Assembly: GCF_949987515.2 (NCBI RefSeq)
Contig: NC_082696.1
Location: 59,308,447 to 59,372,446, forward strand
Reading direction: 5' to 3'
DNA from: Delphinus delphis
Taxonomy: Eukaryota > Chordata > Mammalia > Artiodactyla > Delphinidae
DNA length: 64,000 nucleotides
Shown: piece by piece, positions 23,560 to 36,870 of the stretch
Layout of the letters: the number at the start of each line of letters is the position of its first letter
How positions within the stretch are numbered: position 1 is the first letter of the stretch
Notes under the pieces: generated by a model
Told to the model about the DNA's origin: nothing
The model's input: the letters and a program-made list of their open reading frames with translations, nothing else
Databases searched by the model: none
Made by a program: the position numbers and the translations under genes

Positions 23560-23800
23560 CTGTGCCCTCTAGAAGCTCACAACCTAGTGAATGAGTGAGT
23601 GGCAGAGACTAAGAGCGCTTACTATAGCTCTGAGGTACTGTACAAGTTGTTGGGGAAGACAACGCCACATAATCCAAGAAGGGGCAGAGGCCAAGGCAGG
23701 GTAATCAGGAAGCCTTCACAGAAGAGGTAACTTGTGTTTGGGTCTTGCAGAAGGTTTTATCATCAAGCCAACTAAAGAGAACAGGGAGAGGGATATGCAG
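23560..23800 (-). repeat. Possible L2 LINE fragment
   Basis: Reverse-strand L2-like words: GTGCCCTCTAGAAGCTCACAA, AGTGAATGAGTGAGTGG, ATCAGGAAGCCTTCACAGAAG, TAACTTGTGTTTGGGTCTTG. The order fits an L2 3' region; divergence is high. Confidence 0.5.
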
Positions 23801-26800
23801 AGATGAAAACATTTCTTGCCAGAAGAAAAATAAAGCAATCCAATCAATTTCACTTGTGCAGAAATCAGTTCTTAGAAACTACTTAAAAACTCCAGCAGGG
23901 CAGAAGGTTTCTCAGCCATTCCCAGCAAGTTTGTAATCCCACATGGGGCTCTCCTCATTCATTTGCCGAGAGTATGAATATGGGGCAACAGTGGTGAAAT
24001 CATCCAGCTATGATTTTAACCCCTCAGCCCTTCTTCATTTAGCACCTTCCCCCCATTTTGCTGTTTCTGTATTTGGAGTTCTGTTAAGCAGGGTGCTTGT
24101 GGCTTTAAAAATGCAAAATGGTTGCCAAAAAGAACAGTTTTGCCATGTAGCAAATGTTCATACTCTGCAATGCTAATTTATGTCCTTTCCTATAGTTATA
24201 CAGGTTGCTATGTGCAATGAATTAAACATTAATAAAAATTATTTGATGATGCTATTAGGGAATATATTGAGAAAAATAGATGTTTGAGTACAGGGGTTGC
24301 CATTCTAAGGAGACAGCGTTTTTTGGTTTTTTTTTTCAAGATTTGAAAAGCCACTGAAAGGAACACATTTGGAAAATGCAACTATTGAAAAACTTAGCAT
24401 GAGTAAATTTCTGTGGAAATTTCTGTTGTTTTACCTGGGTACTGGCTACATGGATGTGTACAGCTGGAAATAATTCTCCAGCTCTACACTTATGATAAGT
24501 ATACTTTCATTTATGTATATTATATATATTAATAAAAACTTTAAGAAATTTTAGCATTAGCAATGAAATGTTTAATACATTCAAAAATACAGAAATACAA
24601 CCATATTTTTCAGTTCCAAATCTAAAATAAAAACAACATAAAAATAGGAGAAAATGCTTCTCCATATAGAAATGGATTGTTTCATCTCTTGAAGAAATTC
24701 AATAAACGTAGTAGGAATTCTGGCTATGATATTTGTGGAAAATTCCCGCAAAATATATACTTATGAATGAAGTATGAAACGTTATTTTTTAAAAATCATA
24801 CTTGAGTTCAATACATTGCTGCTTTTGTTTCCACCTTTGTGTTTCTGTATAAGAGAACTGAACAGCCCTAGAGGCTGACAGATAGTTTATGTGGCATTTA
24901 ACAACAGAGAAGGAGGCTCCATCGGCCAAGAGTGGCAATGAGCTGACTGACTTCATGGAATACTATAGGTGGGAAAATTACCTTGGTGTTTTCTACTTGC
25001 ACTGATTTTTTCTTCTGCTGACACTTCTGATGCTCTGAAAGTTGCTTTGCTCACATCCTCTGCTACTGGTGTCAAAGAACACTCTCAATCTTCACATGCC
25101 AAAAGAGGAGGAAAACCTTATTTCAATGCCCAAAAGACTTAGCTCCTGTCAAAGATATTCATTTAACACTCACAGTTGGTCTATGGCAACTTGAAGATGT
25201 TGTCTTAAGAAGTAGGGCTGGTAGGGGGTGGGGTGGAGAAGAAAAGGCCTGGCTTTCTAGGGAAATCTTGTGCTTTCCATATCCTGAAGGCATGTAATAA
25301 GAAGAGGCTGTACACTCATAAATAAAGAGGGCAATTTCAACTGTTACTTACAAAGTCTGTGCTTCTTCAGGAAAAGGGGGTAGGGTTAAGCAAGCATAAT
25401 AAGATCATTACAATTGGCTAAGAATGGGGATATTCTAAAAACAATAAAAAGTTTATTATTAGCAAAGCTTTCTCCTATAAAATTAACTGCCACTCCGTCT
25501 TATTTCCTATTTAGTTTTGGCCAGCTACAGCTAATAAATTTCATGATAAGAAAAGTCATCACCAGCATTAATTGCAAACTTTGAATCTTCTTAATGTTTC
25601 AAGTACTCTAAATACCATACCAAAAACATGGCCATTCCTAAATATGTGCGGCACTTAATCCTAATCTACATAAAATAAGCACATAAAGCTGAAAGTCACT
25701 TATAAAAAGGTAATCAAATATATTAGTAGAGATTTGCTATCTGGCTAATGGCCAACGGATGACAAGCCATTCTTCAATTTACTCTGACCACATACACATT
25801 CATATCGCATGTCCATTTCAGACCATTTATTCATCTTCCACCCCTACCCACACCATAATATTCTTCTCTGATGGTATTATTTGTTACATCCTGAAATCCA
25901 TCCCAGAACATGGTGAAGCACACAAACTTAGTTCATTGAGTGAGCCCTCTTTTCTTTCTTTAGGCTATTTTTAAAAACTGTATTCTACACAATAAATCCT
26001 AATTCAGCCAATACCAATTCATTCAAACAGCATCTGAATTTTAAAATTGGCTCCTTTTCAGACAATTAGCCGGAGTGCCAATTTCCCAGTCAAATAAAAT
26101 CATTTTCCCATTAACATTTTTGGTTATATAATCTGCTATACAAATATAATACTATTAAAACTCAATGTGCAAATTAAGTCCCTAGAATATCTCAGTTGCT
26201 AATTTGGTCAGATAATTCCAAGCATACATTTTGCTGTCATTTAAATTGGAGATTTTTCTGCTGGCTGATTGCTTTCCAAGGGTGAGAATGTGGCTGAAGA
26301 GCCCAGTGCATGTCTCAGATTTTCCACACTTTGTACACATGGAAACTGTCTTTGGGCTGGGACTCTCTCCTCTGTCTGTAGAGCATATTGTACTTGCAGC
26401 CCTGCCTTTCCTCCTTCTAGGCTGCCAGACACATTTGCCCAAAATGAGTCACTCAGTCTTTGATTTTTTGCATTTAAGTTTGGCCTGTCTGATGTTGTTT
26501 GCACAGCCATGCCACATTGTTAGAAGTTGTGATTCAGTGTGTTCTGGGAGCTTTTCTTTTGCCAGCCCTGCCTACTTGTAATGCCCTTATTTCAGTTCAT
26601 GGTTGAACAGCTGACTCAGGACCTTAAAGTGAACCATCCCCCATGTTTGCCCAGTTCCCAACTTGCTGCTGTGCTGATCTTTGCTTCACAGCTACAGGCC
26701 CAGCTGGGGGCATACTTTTAGTAATCTTGCTTTCCCATTTTTGTCACATATGTCTTGCAGGTGATGCGGGAAGCTGCCTGCGACATCTGTGACAGATCCA

Positions 26801-26989
26801 GACCCCCCAACCATATGGAAGGTTGGACAGTACCAAACATTTGATTGGATCCAGAGTTTGGTGCCACATTTACTGCCAACCTTCTAAAAGGCACACAGGC
26901 CATCTTGAGTTGGTTTTATTTCTTTGTTTCCCAGAGCTACAATTCAGAGTAGTTTGATATTCAACAACATCAGTAGTACACCATTATCA
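23801..26989. other. Unique sequence, no gene supported
   Basis: Overlapping open frames on both strands at 26182-26581 are mutually exclusive and carry no recognisable domain. The stretch 26230-26900 is less AT-rich than its surroundings and contains no repeat I recognise. Confidence 0.45.
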
Positions 26990-27170
26990 CCTACAGATTA
27001 CTGGTTACTGGTTGTACAAATTACTTAACCACTTTAAGTCTCAGTTCCCTTATTTGTCAAATTATTATAATAATCATTTCTGTTTCATAAAGTTAATAAA
27101 AAAGATAAACTGAGAGATGATACATGTAAACCACTTAGTATACACAAATGCTCAATAAAGGTTAGCTATT
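26990..27170 (+). repeat. MIR SINE, plus orientation
   Basis: CAAATTACTTAACCACTTTAAG, TCTCAGTTCCCTTATTTGTC, TTATAATAATCATTTCTG, GAGATGATACATGTAAACC, ACTTAGTATACACAAATGCTC, AATAAAGGTTAGCTATT. This is the second half of MIR. Confidence 0.85.
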
Positions 27171-29635
27171 GGAGTATATATGAATAAACCAGTTTCTTTA
27201 GGCATTAGCATAGCATAAGTAGCTTGTAAAAGGTGTATGTCAAAACATTTACATGATCAGTTCTCATTTTATTCCTTGTAAATTAAAAATTTCTTGTATA
27301 TAATTCTCATTAAATCTGTCTTCGAAAATGTAAGAACGTAAAGTTTCTAATGCTTGCTTCAGTCCCTAGACCAAGTAAAATATTTCAGTCCATTTCATAC
27401 TTATTTCCCAAATAGCATTAATACTAATGTTCCATCCTCTCTGTGAAGGAAGGTAGGATTCCACTCTTGAATGTTCCAAGTCAGCAAGAGTTCTTGAAGC
27501 CACTTGGACTTCTGCCCACTGTTGGTTTTTCCATTGTGTGTCCATATTTCTGTTACTCAATTCTGAAAACTGGAGGCTAAGACTGGTTTTCTAGACCCTC
27601 ATTCAGTTTCATGTGTTTGACCTCTGAGTCCTCATTAATGAAACCATTTTCTCTAGCTCTGTTTCACAGACTGACTTGTCACTGTGATATCGTCTAACCT
27701 TACAATATCCTCAAACAGGTGAAATGAAAGGTATCTTAACAGGCATCCTATCTTCCAAAGGATCTTTTTCTGCCTGTTGAGTAGTCTACTGAAAGATTTT
27801 TGGTGAGGGAGGTCTTACTTGTTCAGCTGCAAATTCTTTTCAACATTAATATTCACTGCCTTTTATACAGTCAAAAATCTGCATACTTTGGAGCCTATTA
27901 TATAGTGTATCATGAATAAGTATACTATATTTTCCCATGCCTGATTTTCAAAATTTTGAAAACAACTACAACGCCATTTTCAAATTTTACTTTTTTTTAA
28001 TTTAAGCACCTTCAATTCTATCATTCTTCATATCTAGCCTTCCTCCTATTTGAGTGGCCCTCTTCATTTAGTTCTTAAACATATGTGAACTACATTTTAT
28101 TCTGTAGAAAGAAGAACTTTTTCTTTGAAAAAGCACCATAAAGCAACAAAGAATTAAGTAATTATTTTCCTTCTTTTTATCATAAGAATACATTTTCCCA
28201 AAGGCAGAGGACTTATTCCTTTTCTTGTCCTAAATTTTGCTCCTTAGGGCTCTTTTTCCCTGATCACTCTTCTGTGAAGATTAAGATTTGGGGCACTTGT
28301 TTCAGCATTGCTGTCACAAATTTGTTACTTATTTGAACTCCTCCTTGTTTCCAGACTCCTTCCTCTACTTCTTATGTTTATATGATTTCTGGGTGTGGAT
28401 AACACATGGCATTACAAACACACTGGTACCATCCCATGCCTCTTGCCTTTGTCACTATAGCTATTTTAAATTATAAATCAAAATTCCTTTTTTTAATGCA
28501 TCATCATTTTTTAACTGTACATAGAATTGTATATTATATTTCTCTGAACTTTCTGAACTTTACTAACTGGAATTATAAGGTTATCATATTTGGCTATGCA
28601 ATCACATCACTATTTAAAATTCTAATATAAAAATATGATTTTTTCTCAAGGTTGACATGACTTCTACTTTATGTAAAAGTTCTTATACAAAAACAGAATT
28701 TATCACACTGCTTTCTCACTCTTATGAGAAACTATGAGAGTAAAAACACATCAAATGTATTTTAGATTACTGGTATATAACAACAGGGCCATTCTTCATC
28801 ACTGACTCTGCCAATGGACCAGTCCTATTATTGATAATAGGAAAGTTTCAGACACACCTTCCTTTTGGCTGGGCTGTGGATTCACACACACATATACAAA
28901 CATATTTTCTCAATGCCAAATGCTACAAAGTACATGTATCTTGTAAACAAGGTTTAGTCATCCATTCACTCATAAGTCTAATCCAATCAATTGTGGTGAT
29001 ACCAACAACATTACTTTAGTTATTTTAGCATTATATATAAAAATATGGTTGATTATGACATATGCATATGTGCAATTTGAATGTGTATATACGTGATTAT
29101 ATATGTATAAATATTTGTAAAATTGTCCACTATTCTGTGCCCTGATCCTTTCCTTTGTTGTTTCTTCCTTAGAATTACTGGGCACTTTCTTGACACAGTT
29201 TCATATTTTTTACTAGGCCATACAAATTGTTCATACTTGCTTCTATGATTTCCTTTCATTATTATATATATTATTATACTTATTAAACTAAGTAGCATGT
29301 AGTTTTTAAAATATTGATTGGAATTATTTATCTTTCTCAAAAGTTATTTTAACTTTTTAAAATCAGATCACTGAGTCTATTGCAAAATATACTCTTCCTT
29401 ATGTTCTAAGAAGAACTCTATCACCAATCAAGTGGCAATTTGTCTGAAAATGTCAGCCATTGGCCACAAAAATATTAAAGATTTTTCTTTCTTGATGGTA
29501 CATTCCTTTTACCTATCCAGAAAAATGACTTTACACTGGAAGAAGACATCAAAACATCAACTGTGTCTTCAAAGCCTTCAGTTTCCTTCCTAGGAAGACA
29601 TATTCCATGATCCTTTTACCAAACTTGTTTGATTA
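27171..29635. other. Unique AT-rich sequence
   Basis: No supported gene and no repeat recognised with confidence. Small open frames such as 28288-28476 are T-rich and featureless. Confidence 0.5.
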
Positions 29636-29710
29636 TTTAACGAATCTTCACTGAATGCCTTCTCTGTGACAGCCAGTCTCCTGGCTGGACAGGTAGGAGA
29701 ATCTACCATA
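29636..29710 (-). repeat. Possible L2 LINE 3' scrap
   Basis: ATTTAACGAATCTTCACTGAA followed by GCCTTCTCTGTGACAGCCAG resembles the reverse-complement L2 end. It is short and diverged. Confidence 0.35.
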
Positions 29711-31126
29711 ATGGGAAAGATTTAGTTAGCTGGTCAAGGGTGTATTGACATGTTGTGCATAAATCATGATTGCACTGGGGACAGGACTTCAGGTCTGAAG
29801 CCAAATTCTACTTAGGATGGGCAGATCTATTAAGTGCCTCAAACTGACCTCTGATTCAAGTCATCCTACAGAATTTCCTCAGGAGTATGCTGAGACATTT
29901 GTTATACATGATCAGAAAGATTTGTTTCAACTCTCTACCTGAGCTTAGAAAGACTCAGAGTTGGTTCCTTAAATGATGTGATGGGTCCTTATTCTGAAAA
30001 GGTAGATGCATTGGTTGTTGAGTATTTTTGTGTAAGCAACTTGAGAGTCAGGAAAGCAACACTTCCCACTAGGAGATTACTATCTTTCTCCTGTTTTCAG
30101 GCATTCTTCATACCTATAAGTTTTCATAGTCTTGTCATTAAATAAATCCTATATCACCTTACTTTGTCTGTTGGCACCTTGCCACCCAAGACCATCACCA
30201 CTTTAAAAACCTCAGAAATACTTTCAGAAGTCAATGTACGTCTATTTAGCCATATCAAGTCAATATTCTACCAATACAGCTCTATCTCCAGGCAACTTTG
30301 ATAGAACTTTTATAGGACTCCTTGGTGCCCCTAAATTTATCTGCTCTAGGGTAAATCTATCTTTTTATAGCTCATGGTTCTAATGTTTCCTCTGTTGTCT
30401 GCTTCCACACACACGAGGGCAATGGCAATAAACATAGTGACTAAATCTTCCAGATAAATGGCTACTTCAGAAATGACCTAGTTGCTACTATCAATGGTAT
30501 TCATAGGTAGGGTCCTAAGATCTTAAGACATTAACTATGTCCTTGTGGGCATTTAATATTTTTCATAATTCTCAAAGAAATGGCCATTATATCAAGGAGA
30601 TAACATCATTATAAAGTACTTTTGGATCCTTAAAAAGAACATAGAGCAAGGGTAAAAAGTTATTTCTAAAAAAAAACACCAAAGATCTGCACAGAACATA
30701 AATCAATAATTATTTACACAGAGTAAACTCAACATAATCAACATTCCAAAGCTATTGGTGTTTGAACTATTTTAGCAGTGTTCCATAAGAAGTCCTTGTC
30801 TCCAGTGTGTTTCCAGCCTTTTCTTCATGGACTACTCCTACTCAGACATAATTATCTATAATAATTTTATATTTTCATGCATGTAAAATCTGAATTTTTA
30901 AGCTGGCATCCCTAGCCCTATTCCAGCACTGATTTCTAAAGTACCTTGAGCTCACTCTCCACTGCATACTTTTTGTACTCCTTCTTCAAGAACTAGTCAA
31001 AGAATTACTTCTTTTATGATATCTCTGCTCCTTGCCAATATCTGTACCTTTCTACCACTCCTAAAACTTGTCAAAATATGTTTTTCTGCTTTCTTTTATA
31101 AGTAAACTTTTTATAGAAGTAAAACA
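29711..31126. other. Unique sequence, nothing recognised
   Basis: No supported gene or named repeat. Confidence 0.5.
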
Positions 31127-31512
31127 TGTCTTAGTTAGCTCAGGCTACCATAACAAAATACCATAGACTGGGTGGCTTAAACAACACACATTTATTTTCT
31201 CATAGTTTTAGAGGCTGGAATCCAGAGATGAATGTATCAGTGTGTTCCGGTTCTAGAGAAGGTTCTCTTCCTGGATTGCAGATGCCCACTTTCTTGTTGC
31301 ATTCTCACATGGCAAAGAAAGACAGCAAGCTCTCTGGTGTCTCTTCTTATGAGGGTACTAATCCCATCCTGAGGCCCCCACCCTCATGATCTCAATTAAA
31401 CCCAATTATCTCCCTAAAACCCCACCTCCACATATGATCACATTGAGGGTTAGGGTTATGTTAGGGTTCCAACATAAGAATTTTGAAGGAACACAATTCA
31501 GTCCATAGCAAA
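31127..31512 (+). repeat. LTR-like ancient interspersed repeat, family not named
   Basis: A mammal-wide repeat I recognise by its phrases: TGTCTTAGTTAGCTCAGGCT, CCATAACAAAATACCATAG, CTGGGTGGCTTAAACAACAC, TTTATTTTCTCATAGTTTTAG, CTCACATGGCAAAG, and the end AACACAATTCAGTCCATAGCA. It starts TG and ends CA, as LTRs do, but I see no convincing short target duplication and no internal coding sequence, so this would be a solo LTR at most. I cannot assign the family from memory. Confidence 0.6.
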
Positions 31513-33097
31513 TATACATTCAGGGAAGTGCAAAAATCATACGAATACACTTTGGTTAACTATTTCAAAGTAAATATACCCATGTGTCCATTCACTCCAT
31601 GGATCAAGAAATAAACATTGCCAGGAGGCATGAAGTCACCCTCTGCTACTTCCTCGTCATTGCTGTCTACAAATGGACCTATTATTCTGACTTCCACCAC
31701 GAAAGACAGTTTCCCTGTTTTTGAATGTTATACAAATAGAATTGCTTTGTGCCTGGTTTCTTTTGTTCAGCATTATGTTTGTGAGGTTTATCCACAATTT
31801 CACATGTAGCAGTAGTTTGCTCATTTTATCTTATTAATACTTATCTTAAAATATTTAAATATTTTATTTACACATCACAATTTATTGTCTATTCTACAGA
31901 AGATAGATATTTGCTGTTTCCAGTTAGAAACTATTATCAGTAATGTCTTTTTACTTTTACATGCTATGGTACACATATCTATGCACTGTGCAAGTATATA
32001 TAGTTAGAAGTAGATCTTCTAGATCTAGCATTATGCTGAACCTTAGTTAGTATACAATTTATTATTCTCAATAATTTAAGTTTTGTTGAAGCCTTTGTTA
32101 GATTAAGAAAGTACTTTCCTGTTCTGAGACTGCTAAGATCTTTTATCATTAATCAGTATGGAATTTTATCAAATGCTTTTCTTCACCTTTTGAATGATCA
32201 TATGATTTTTCTCCTTTATATGGTTAATGGAGTGAAATACACTGATCAATATTTTTAATATTGAACAGGACTGTTAAAATAAATCTAACTTTTTTGTTGT
32301 GTATTAAAATTTTCATGTGCTGGTGGATTTTATGTGCTTACACTAAGTTTAAGAATTTTTTCTATGTCCATAAAAGATGGCTTTGTAATTTCCCTTTCTT
32401 GAAAAGTCCTTGTTAGGTTTGAGTATAAAGTTTATGCTAGTCTCCTAAAATACATATTTATAAAAAAGTGTTCCATCTTTTTTCCCTTAGAAAAGTTTGT
32501 GTAAGATTGTTGTTATGTCTTTCTTTAAGGTTATCTAAGCCTAGACTTTTCTTTATAGGAGGGTTTTAAATAACACGTTCAGTTTATTAAATAGATATAA
32601 TACTAGTATACATAATTATATTATTTTTTGTATCCAGTTTGACAAGGTGAAGTTTTCCAGGAATTTGAATTTCGTATACATGTTCAATTTTATTGGCATA
32701 ATGTTCATATGATTAAGACTGATAACTGTTCGTATTATCAGGATCTCTGATTATGTGCCTTTTTTTAATCCTAGCATGGATACGTTATATCTTTTTTTTT
32801 TTTTTTTTTTTTCCTTGACCAATCTTTGGAAGGCTGTAAGTCCTATTATTCTTTCCAAGGAACCAGCTCCTGGCTGTGCTGACTTTTTCAATTTTGCATT
32901 TGTTTATTACATTATCAATTTTGGTTCATACTGTAATTATTTATTTCTACTTTCTCTGGATTTAGTTCTTCTTATTTTTCAATCTCTTGAGATGGATACT
33001 AAGATTATTGATTTTCAGACCTTTTTGTATATATACATTTTATCACTATGTATTTCCCTCTAAGCAGGGTTTAGCTGTATCCCATAGGTTGTTTTAT

Positions 33098-33204
33098 TTT
33101 TTATTTCCGCGGGGCTTGCCGGATCTTAGTTCCCCGACCAGGGATTACACCCGGGCCCTCACAGTGAAAGCACGGAGCCCTAACCACTGGACAGCCAGGG
33201 AATT
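33098..33204 (-). mobile_element. Short tRNA-derived SINE inside old L1
   Basis: On the minus strand it reads from an attccctggctgtccagtgg start through a B-box region to ggggaactaagatccggc and an A-rich tail, the short layout also seen at 16495. It splits the old L1 at the phrase CCCATAGGTT/AATAGGTTTT; a repeated ataggtt on both sides is a plausible target duplication. Confidence 0.8.
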
Positions 33205-34374
33205 TTCACATCCAATAGGTTTTAATATATTATTCTCATTATTGTTCAATTCACAACATTCCCTTCATATTTTCTCTGACTTTTGGAGAGTTTAGAGGCA
33301 TAATGGTTAATTTTCAGACATCTGGGTATTTTCTTGTTGTATCTTTTGTTAATAAATTCAACCTTGATTTCACCATTGTCAGAGAACATACTCTGAGTTC
33401 AGTTCTTTGAAACGTATTGAGACTGCTTTATTGAAATATGTATATTTTGCTGTCAGGGATTCAGTGTTCTAAATAGATCAATTAGATAAAAGTTGTTAAT
33501 TGTGGTTTTCACATCTTCTACTGTTATGTTAATTTCTTGTCTCTTTATTTTATCAGTTAGAGAAGTGGGTCTAATCTCCAAATATGATTCTGAAGAATTC
33601 TAGTTTGCCTTATAATCTTTTCAGTTTTTGCTTTGTCTATATTAATGCTATGTTATTATCTGTACATAAATTTAGAAATGTTTTATTTTCCTAGTAGATC
33701 GTTTAATCATCATGAACTCTTCATCTTTAGGAACAATTTTATTGCCTTGAAGTCCACTATCTTTTTACTGAAGTAATTACAATGGATTTTTAATACGTGC
33801 CTTCTGCCTTTTTTGTTCTTTTATTTATGGTGTGTCTTTTAAGAACTACATATTGTAGCATTTTTATTTCTTATAGTGACATTTCTCTTTCAATTAAATC
33901 TGTTTATATTTAATGAGACTATTAATATATTTGAATATAAATCTATCATCTATTTGCTTTGTGTTTATCCACTTTGTTGTTGCTATTTTTTCTCCTTTAT
34001 TGTTTTATTTTGAGCTAAGAAATTTTTATTATTCAATTTTCCCTTCTATTAACTTGTTACATATTTTTAAAGCATCTATTTAAGAGGTTACTACAGACAT
34101 TACTAACATGCATTTTGAATATAAATTAGTCGTTCTCTACCTTCTGGAAATAAAAAAGTACTTAGAACAGGTTCTTAGAATGTTTACTTAATACTCTCCA
34201 CCATGTGTGCTATCATTTTAATGCATTTTATATATATATATATTTGTTGTATACAATGTTTTAAAAATACCACATTTTTATCATCTTTTTTACAATTTAA
34301 TCCTTTGTGCATTTTTGTACTTTTTTATGGTTATATTTATCTTGTGCCTAAAGAATCCCTTTAGTATTTCTTTT

Positions 34375-35996
34375 CATTTTTAAAATTTTTTATTGGAGTA
34401 TAGTTGATTTAGAATGTTGTGTTAGTTTCAGGTGTACAGCAAAGTGAACCAGTTATATTCAGTTATACATATACATGTATCCACTCTATTTTTTTTTTTA
34501 AGATTCTTTTCCCATATAGGCCATTACAGAATATTGAGTAGGGTTCCCTGTGATATACAGCAGGTTCTTATTAGTTAACTGTTTTATATATAGTAGTGTT
34601 TTTATGTCAATCCCAATCTCCCAATTTATCCCTCCCTCATTTTACCACATTAACCATGTTTGTCTTCTACATCCGTGACTCTACTTCTGTTTTGTAAATA
34701 AGTTCATTTGTACCCCTTTTTCTTCAGATTCCACATATTAGTGATATCATATATTTGTCTTTCTGTGTCTGACTTACTTCACTTAGTATGATAATCTCTA
34801 GTTCCGTCCATGTTGCTGCAAATGGCATTATTTTGTTCTTTTTTATGGCTGAGTAATATCCCATTGTATAGGTACCAAGTCTTCCTTATCCATTCCTCTA
34901 TCAGTGGACATTTAGGTTGCTTCCATGTCCTAGCTATTGTAAATAGTGCTGCAATGAACATTGGGGTGCATGTATCTTTTTGAATTATGGTTTTCTCCAT
35001 GTATATGCCCAGGAGTGGGATTGACGGTTCATATGGTAGTTCTATTTTTAGATTTTTAAGGAACCTCCATACTGTTCTCCACAGTGGCTATATCAATTTA
35101 CATTCCCAGAAACAGTGTAAAAGGGTTCCCTTTTCTCCACACCCTCTCCAGCATTTATTGTGTGTAGATTTTTTGATGATGGCCATTCTCCCCAGTGTGA
35201 GGTGATACCTCATTGTAGCTTTGATTTGCCTTTCTCTAATAATTAGTAATGTTGAACATCTTTTCATGTACTTTTTGGCCATCTGTATGTCTTCTCTGGA
35301 GAAATGTCTATTTAGATCTTTTGCCCATTTTTTGATTGGGTTATTTGTTTTTTTTGATATTGAGCTGCATGAGCTGCTTGTAAATTTGGGAGAGTATCCC
35401 TTGTCAGTTACTTCATTTGCAAATATTTTCTCCCATTCTGAGGGTTGTCTTTTTGTTTTGTTTATGGTTTCCTTTGCTGTGCAAAAGCTTTTAAGTTTAA
35501 TTAGATCCCATTTGTTTATTTTTGTTTTTATTTTCATTACTCTAAGAGGTGGATCAAAAAAGATCTTTTTTTTTAACAACTTTATTGGAGTATAATTGCT
35601 TTACAATGGTGTGTTAGCTTCTGCTTTATAACAAAGTGAATCAGCTATACATATACATATATCCCCATATCTCCTCCCTCTTGCGTCTCCCTCCCACCCT
35701 CCCTATCCCACCCCTCTAGGTGGTCACAAAGCACTGAGCTGATTTCCCTGTGCTATGTGGCTGCTTCCCACTAGCTATGTATTTAACGTTTGGTAGTATA
35801 TATATGTCCATGCCACTCTCTCACTTCGTCCCACCTCTAAGAGTTTTAAAGTGTCCAACCCTACATTTAGGTCTCTAATCCATTTCGAGTTTATTTTTGT
35901 GTATAATGTTAGGGAGTGTTCTGATTTCATTCTTTTATATGTAGCTGTCCAGTTTTCCCAGCACCACATATTGAAGAGTCTGTCTTTTCTCCATTG
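34375..35996 (-). mobile_element. 5'-truncated L1 inserted in the old L1
   Basis: Minus-strand L1 with 3' UTR (34375-34760; TTTTATTGGAGTATAGTTGA, CAGCAAAGTGAACCAG) and the C-terminal half of ORF2. The frame 35088-35579 carries [36 protein letters not shown] and LLHCFWECK; 34779-35000 carries KDTCTPMFIAALFTIA and [13 protein letters not shown] perfect 13 bp target duplication tagtatttctttt flanks it (34362-34374 and 35997-36009). A later L1 3' fragment interrupts it at 35568-35833. No reverse transcriptase remains. Confidence 0.92.
35568..35833 (-). mobile_element. L1 3' UTR fragment nested in another L1, with host deletion
   Basis: ttttttaacaactttattgg, TTACAATGGTGTGTTAGCTTC, TATAACAAAGTGAATCAGC, TCCCTCTTGCGTCTCCC, GGTGGTCACAAAGCACTGAG: the 3' UTR of a younger L1 subfamily, the same type as at 36871 and 59305. 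It interrupts the host L1 between GATCAAAAAAGATCTT and CCTCTAAGAG. The equivalent host sequence in the L1 at 38313 (39411-39448) has 38 bp there that are absent here, and no target duplication is visible. Confidence 0.85.
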
Positions 35997-36870
35997 TAGT
36001 ATTTCTTTTAACTTAGGTACAATGGTGAAAAATTCTCCCAGTTTCTATTTATCTGAAAATATCTTCATTTTATCTTAACATGGTATCCAGCAGTGCTATT
36101 GTAATTTGGCTAGGTATTGATTTATTTTTATTTCTCCTGCTTGTGTTTTTTAAAACTTTTTGAATCTGTGGCTTTATATCTTTTAACACTTTTGGAAATT
36201 TCTTGGCACAATGTTTTCAAAAACTGCTTTTCCCAATTTGTCTTCTTTTTCTGCAGCTCTAATTCCACATGTGATGCCTTTCATTTTCTTTCTCCATGTA
36301 GTAGCTAATATTCTCCTGAACTGTCTCTACATCCTTGAGCAAGGACATCTGTCAAAAAAGCAACTTTTGGTTTCTTTGACATTTCTATTTTTTGTCTGTT
36401 TTCTATTTCAATGATTTCTTGTCTTTTATTTATGGCTTTCATGCATTTATTTGTTTTAGGTTTAATTTTTTTCTTATTTCTTAAGGTGGAAGCTTATTTA
36501 AGACTTTACCCTACATAAGCATTTAAAGCTATACATTTCTCTCGAAGAAGTGTTTAAGCCTGCACATTCTGATATGTTGTGTTTTCATTTGTATTCAGTC
36601 CAAGATATTTTTTAACTTCCCTTATGATTACATTTTGGACCTATGGTTTATTTATAAGTTTGTTTAACTTCTAAATATTTGGAGAATTCTCAGATATCTT
36701 TCTATTATTGGTTTCTATTTAAATATATTGTGGGTAGATTCCAGTGAGGCTTGTTCTCTGGTCTAGTGTATGGTATAGAATATATATTCTAGTTCTTGGA
36801 TGTAGTGTCCTATTAATATAAATTAGGACAAGTATCTGCTTTATTCTTCAAGTTTTCTATATACTCATAT

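Larger units (their letters stand above)
31560..36350 (-). mobile_element. Old L1M-type LINE-1, fragmented and interrupted
   Basis: Recognisable reverse-complement L1 pieces in order: a 3' UTR-like part (31560-32000, with TTGTTCAGCATTATGTTTGTG), the ORF2 reverse-transcriptase to endonuclease part (32090-34361) and, after a younger L1 inserted at 34375-35996, the ORF1-side sequence (36010-36350, CTTTTGGAAATTTCTTGGCAC, TCTAATTCCACATGTGATG). The C-terminal third of ORF2 is largely missing, so an internal deletion is likely. Many stops destroy all frames. A short SINE sits in it at 33098-33204. The exact outer ends are approximate. Confidence 0.75.

Noticed and set aside
26182..26581. Four overlapping open frames on both strands, up to 116 residues
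   Set aside because: They are mutually exclusive and featureless; the region is just less AT-rich and therefore has fewer stops.
31441..31470. Telomere-like GGGTTAGGGTTATGTTAGGGTT motif
   Set aside because: Only about three imperfect units, at the position where related copies of this ancient repeat have a similar GGGGTTAGGA stretch. It is part of the repeat and not an interstitial telomere.
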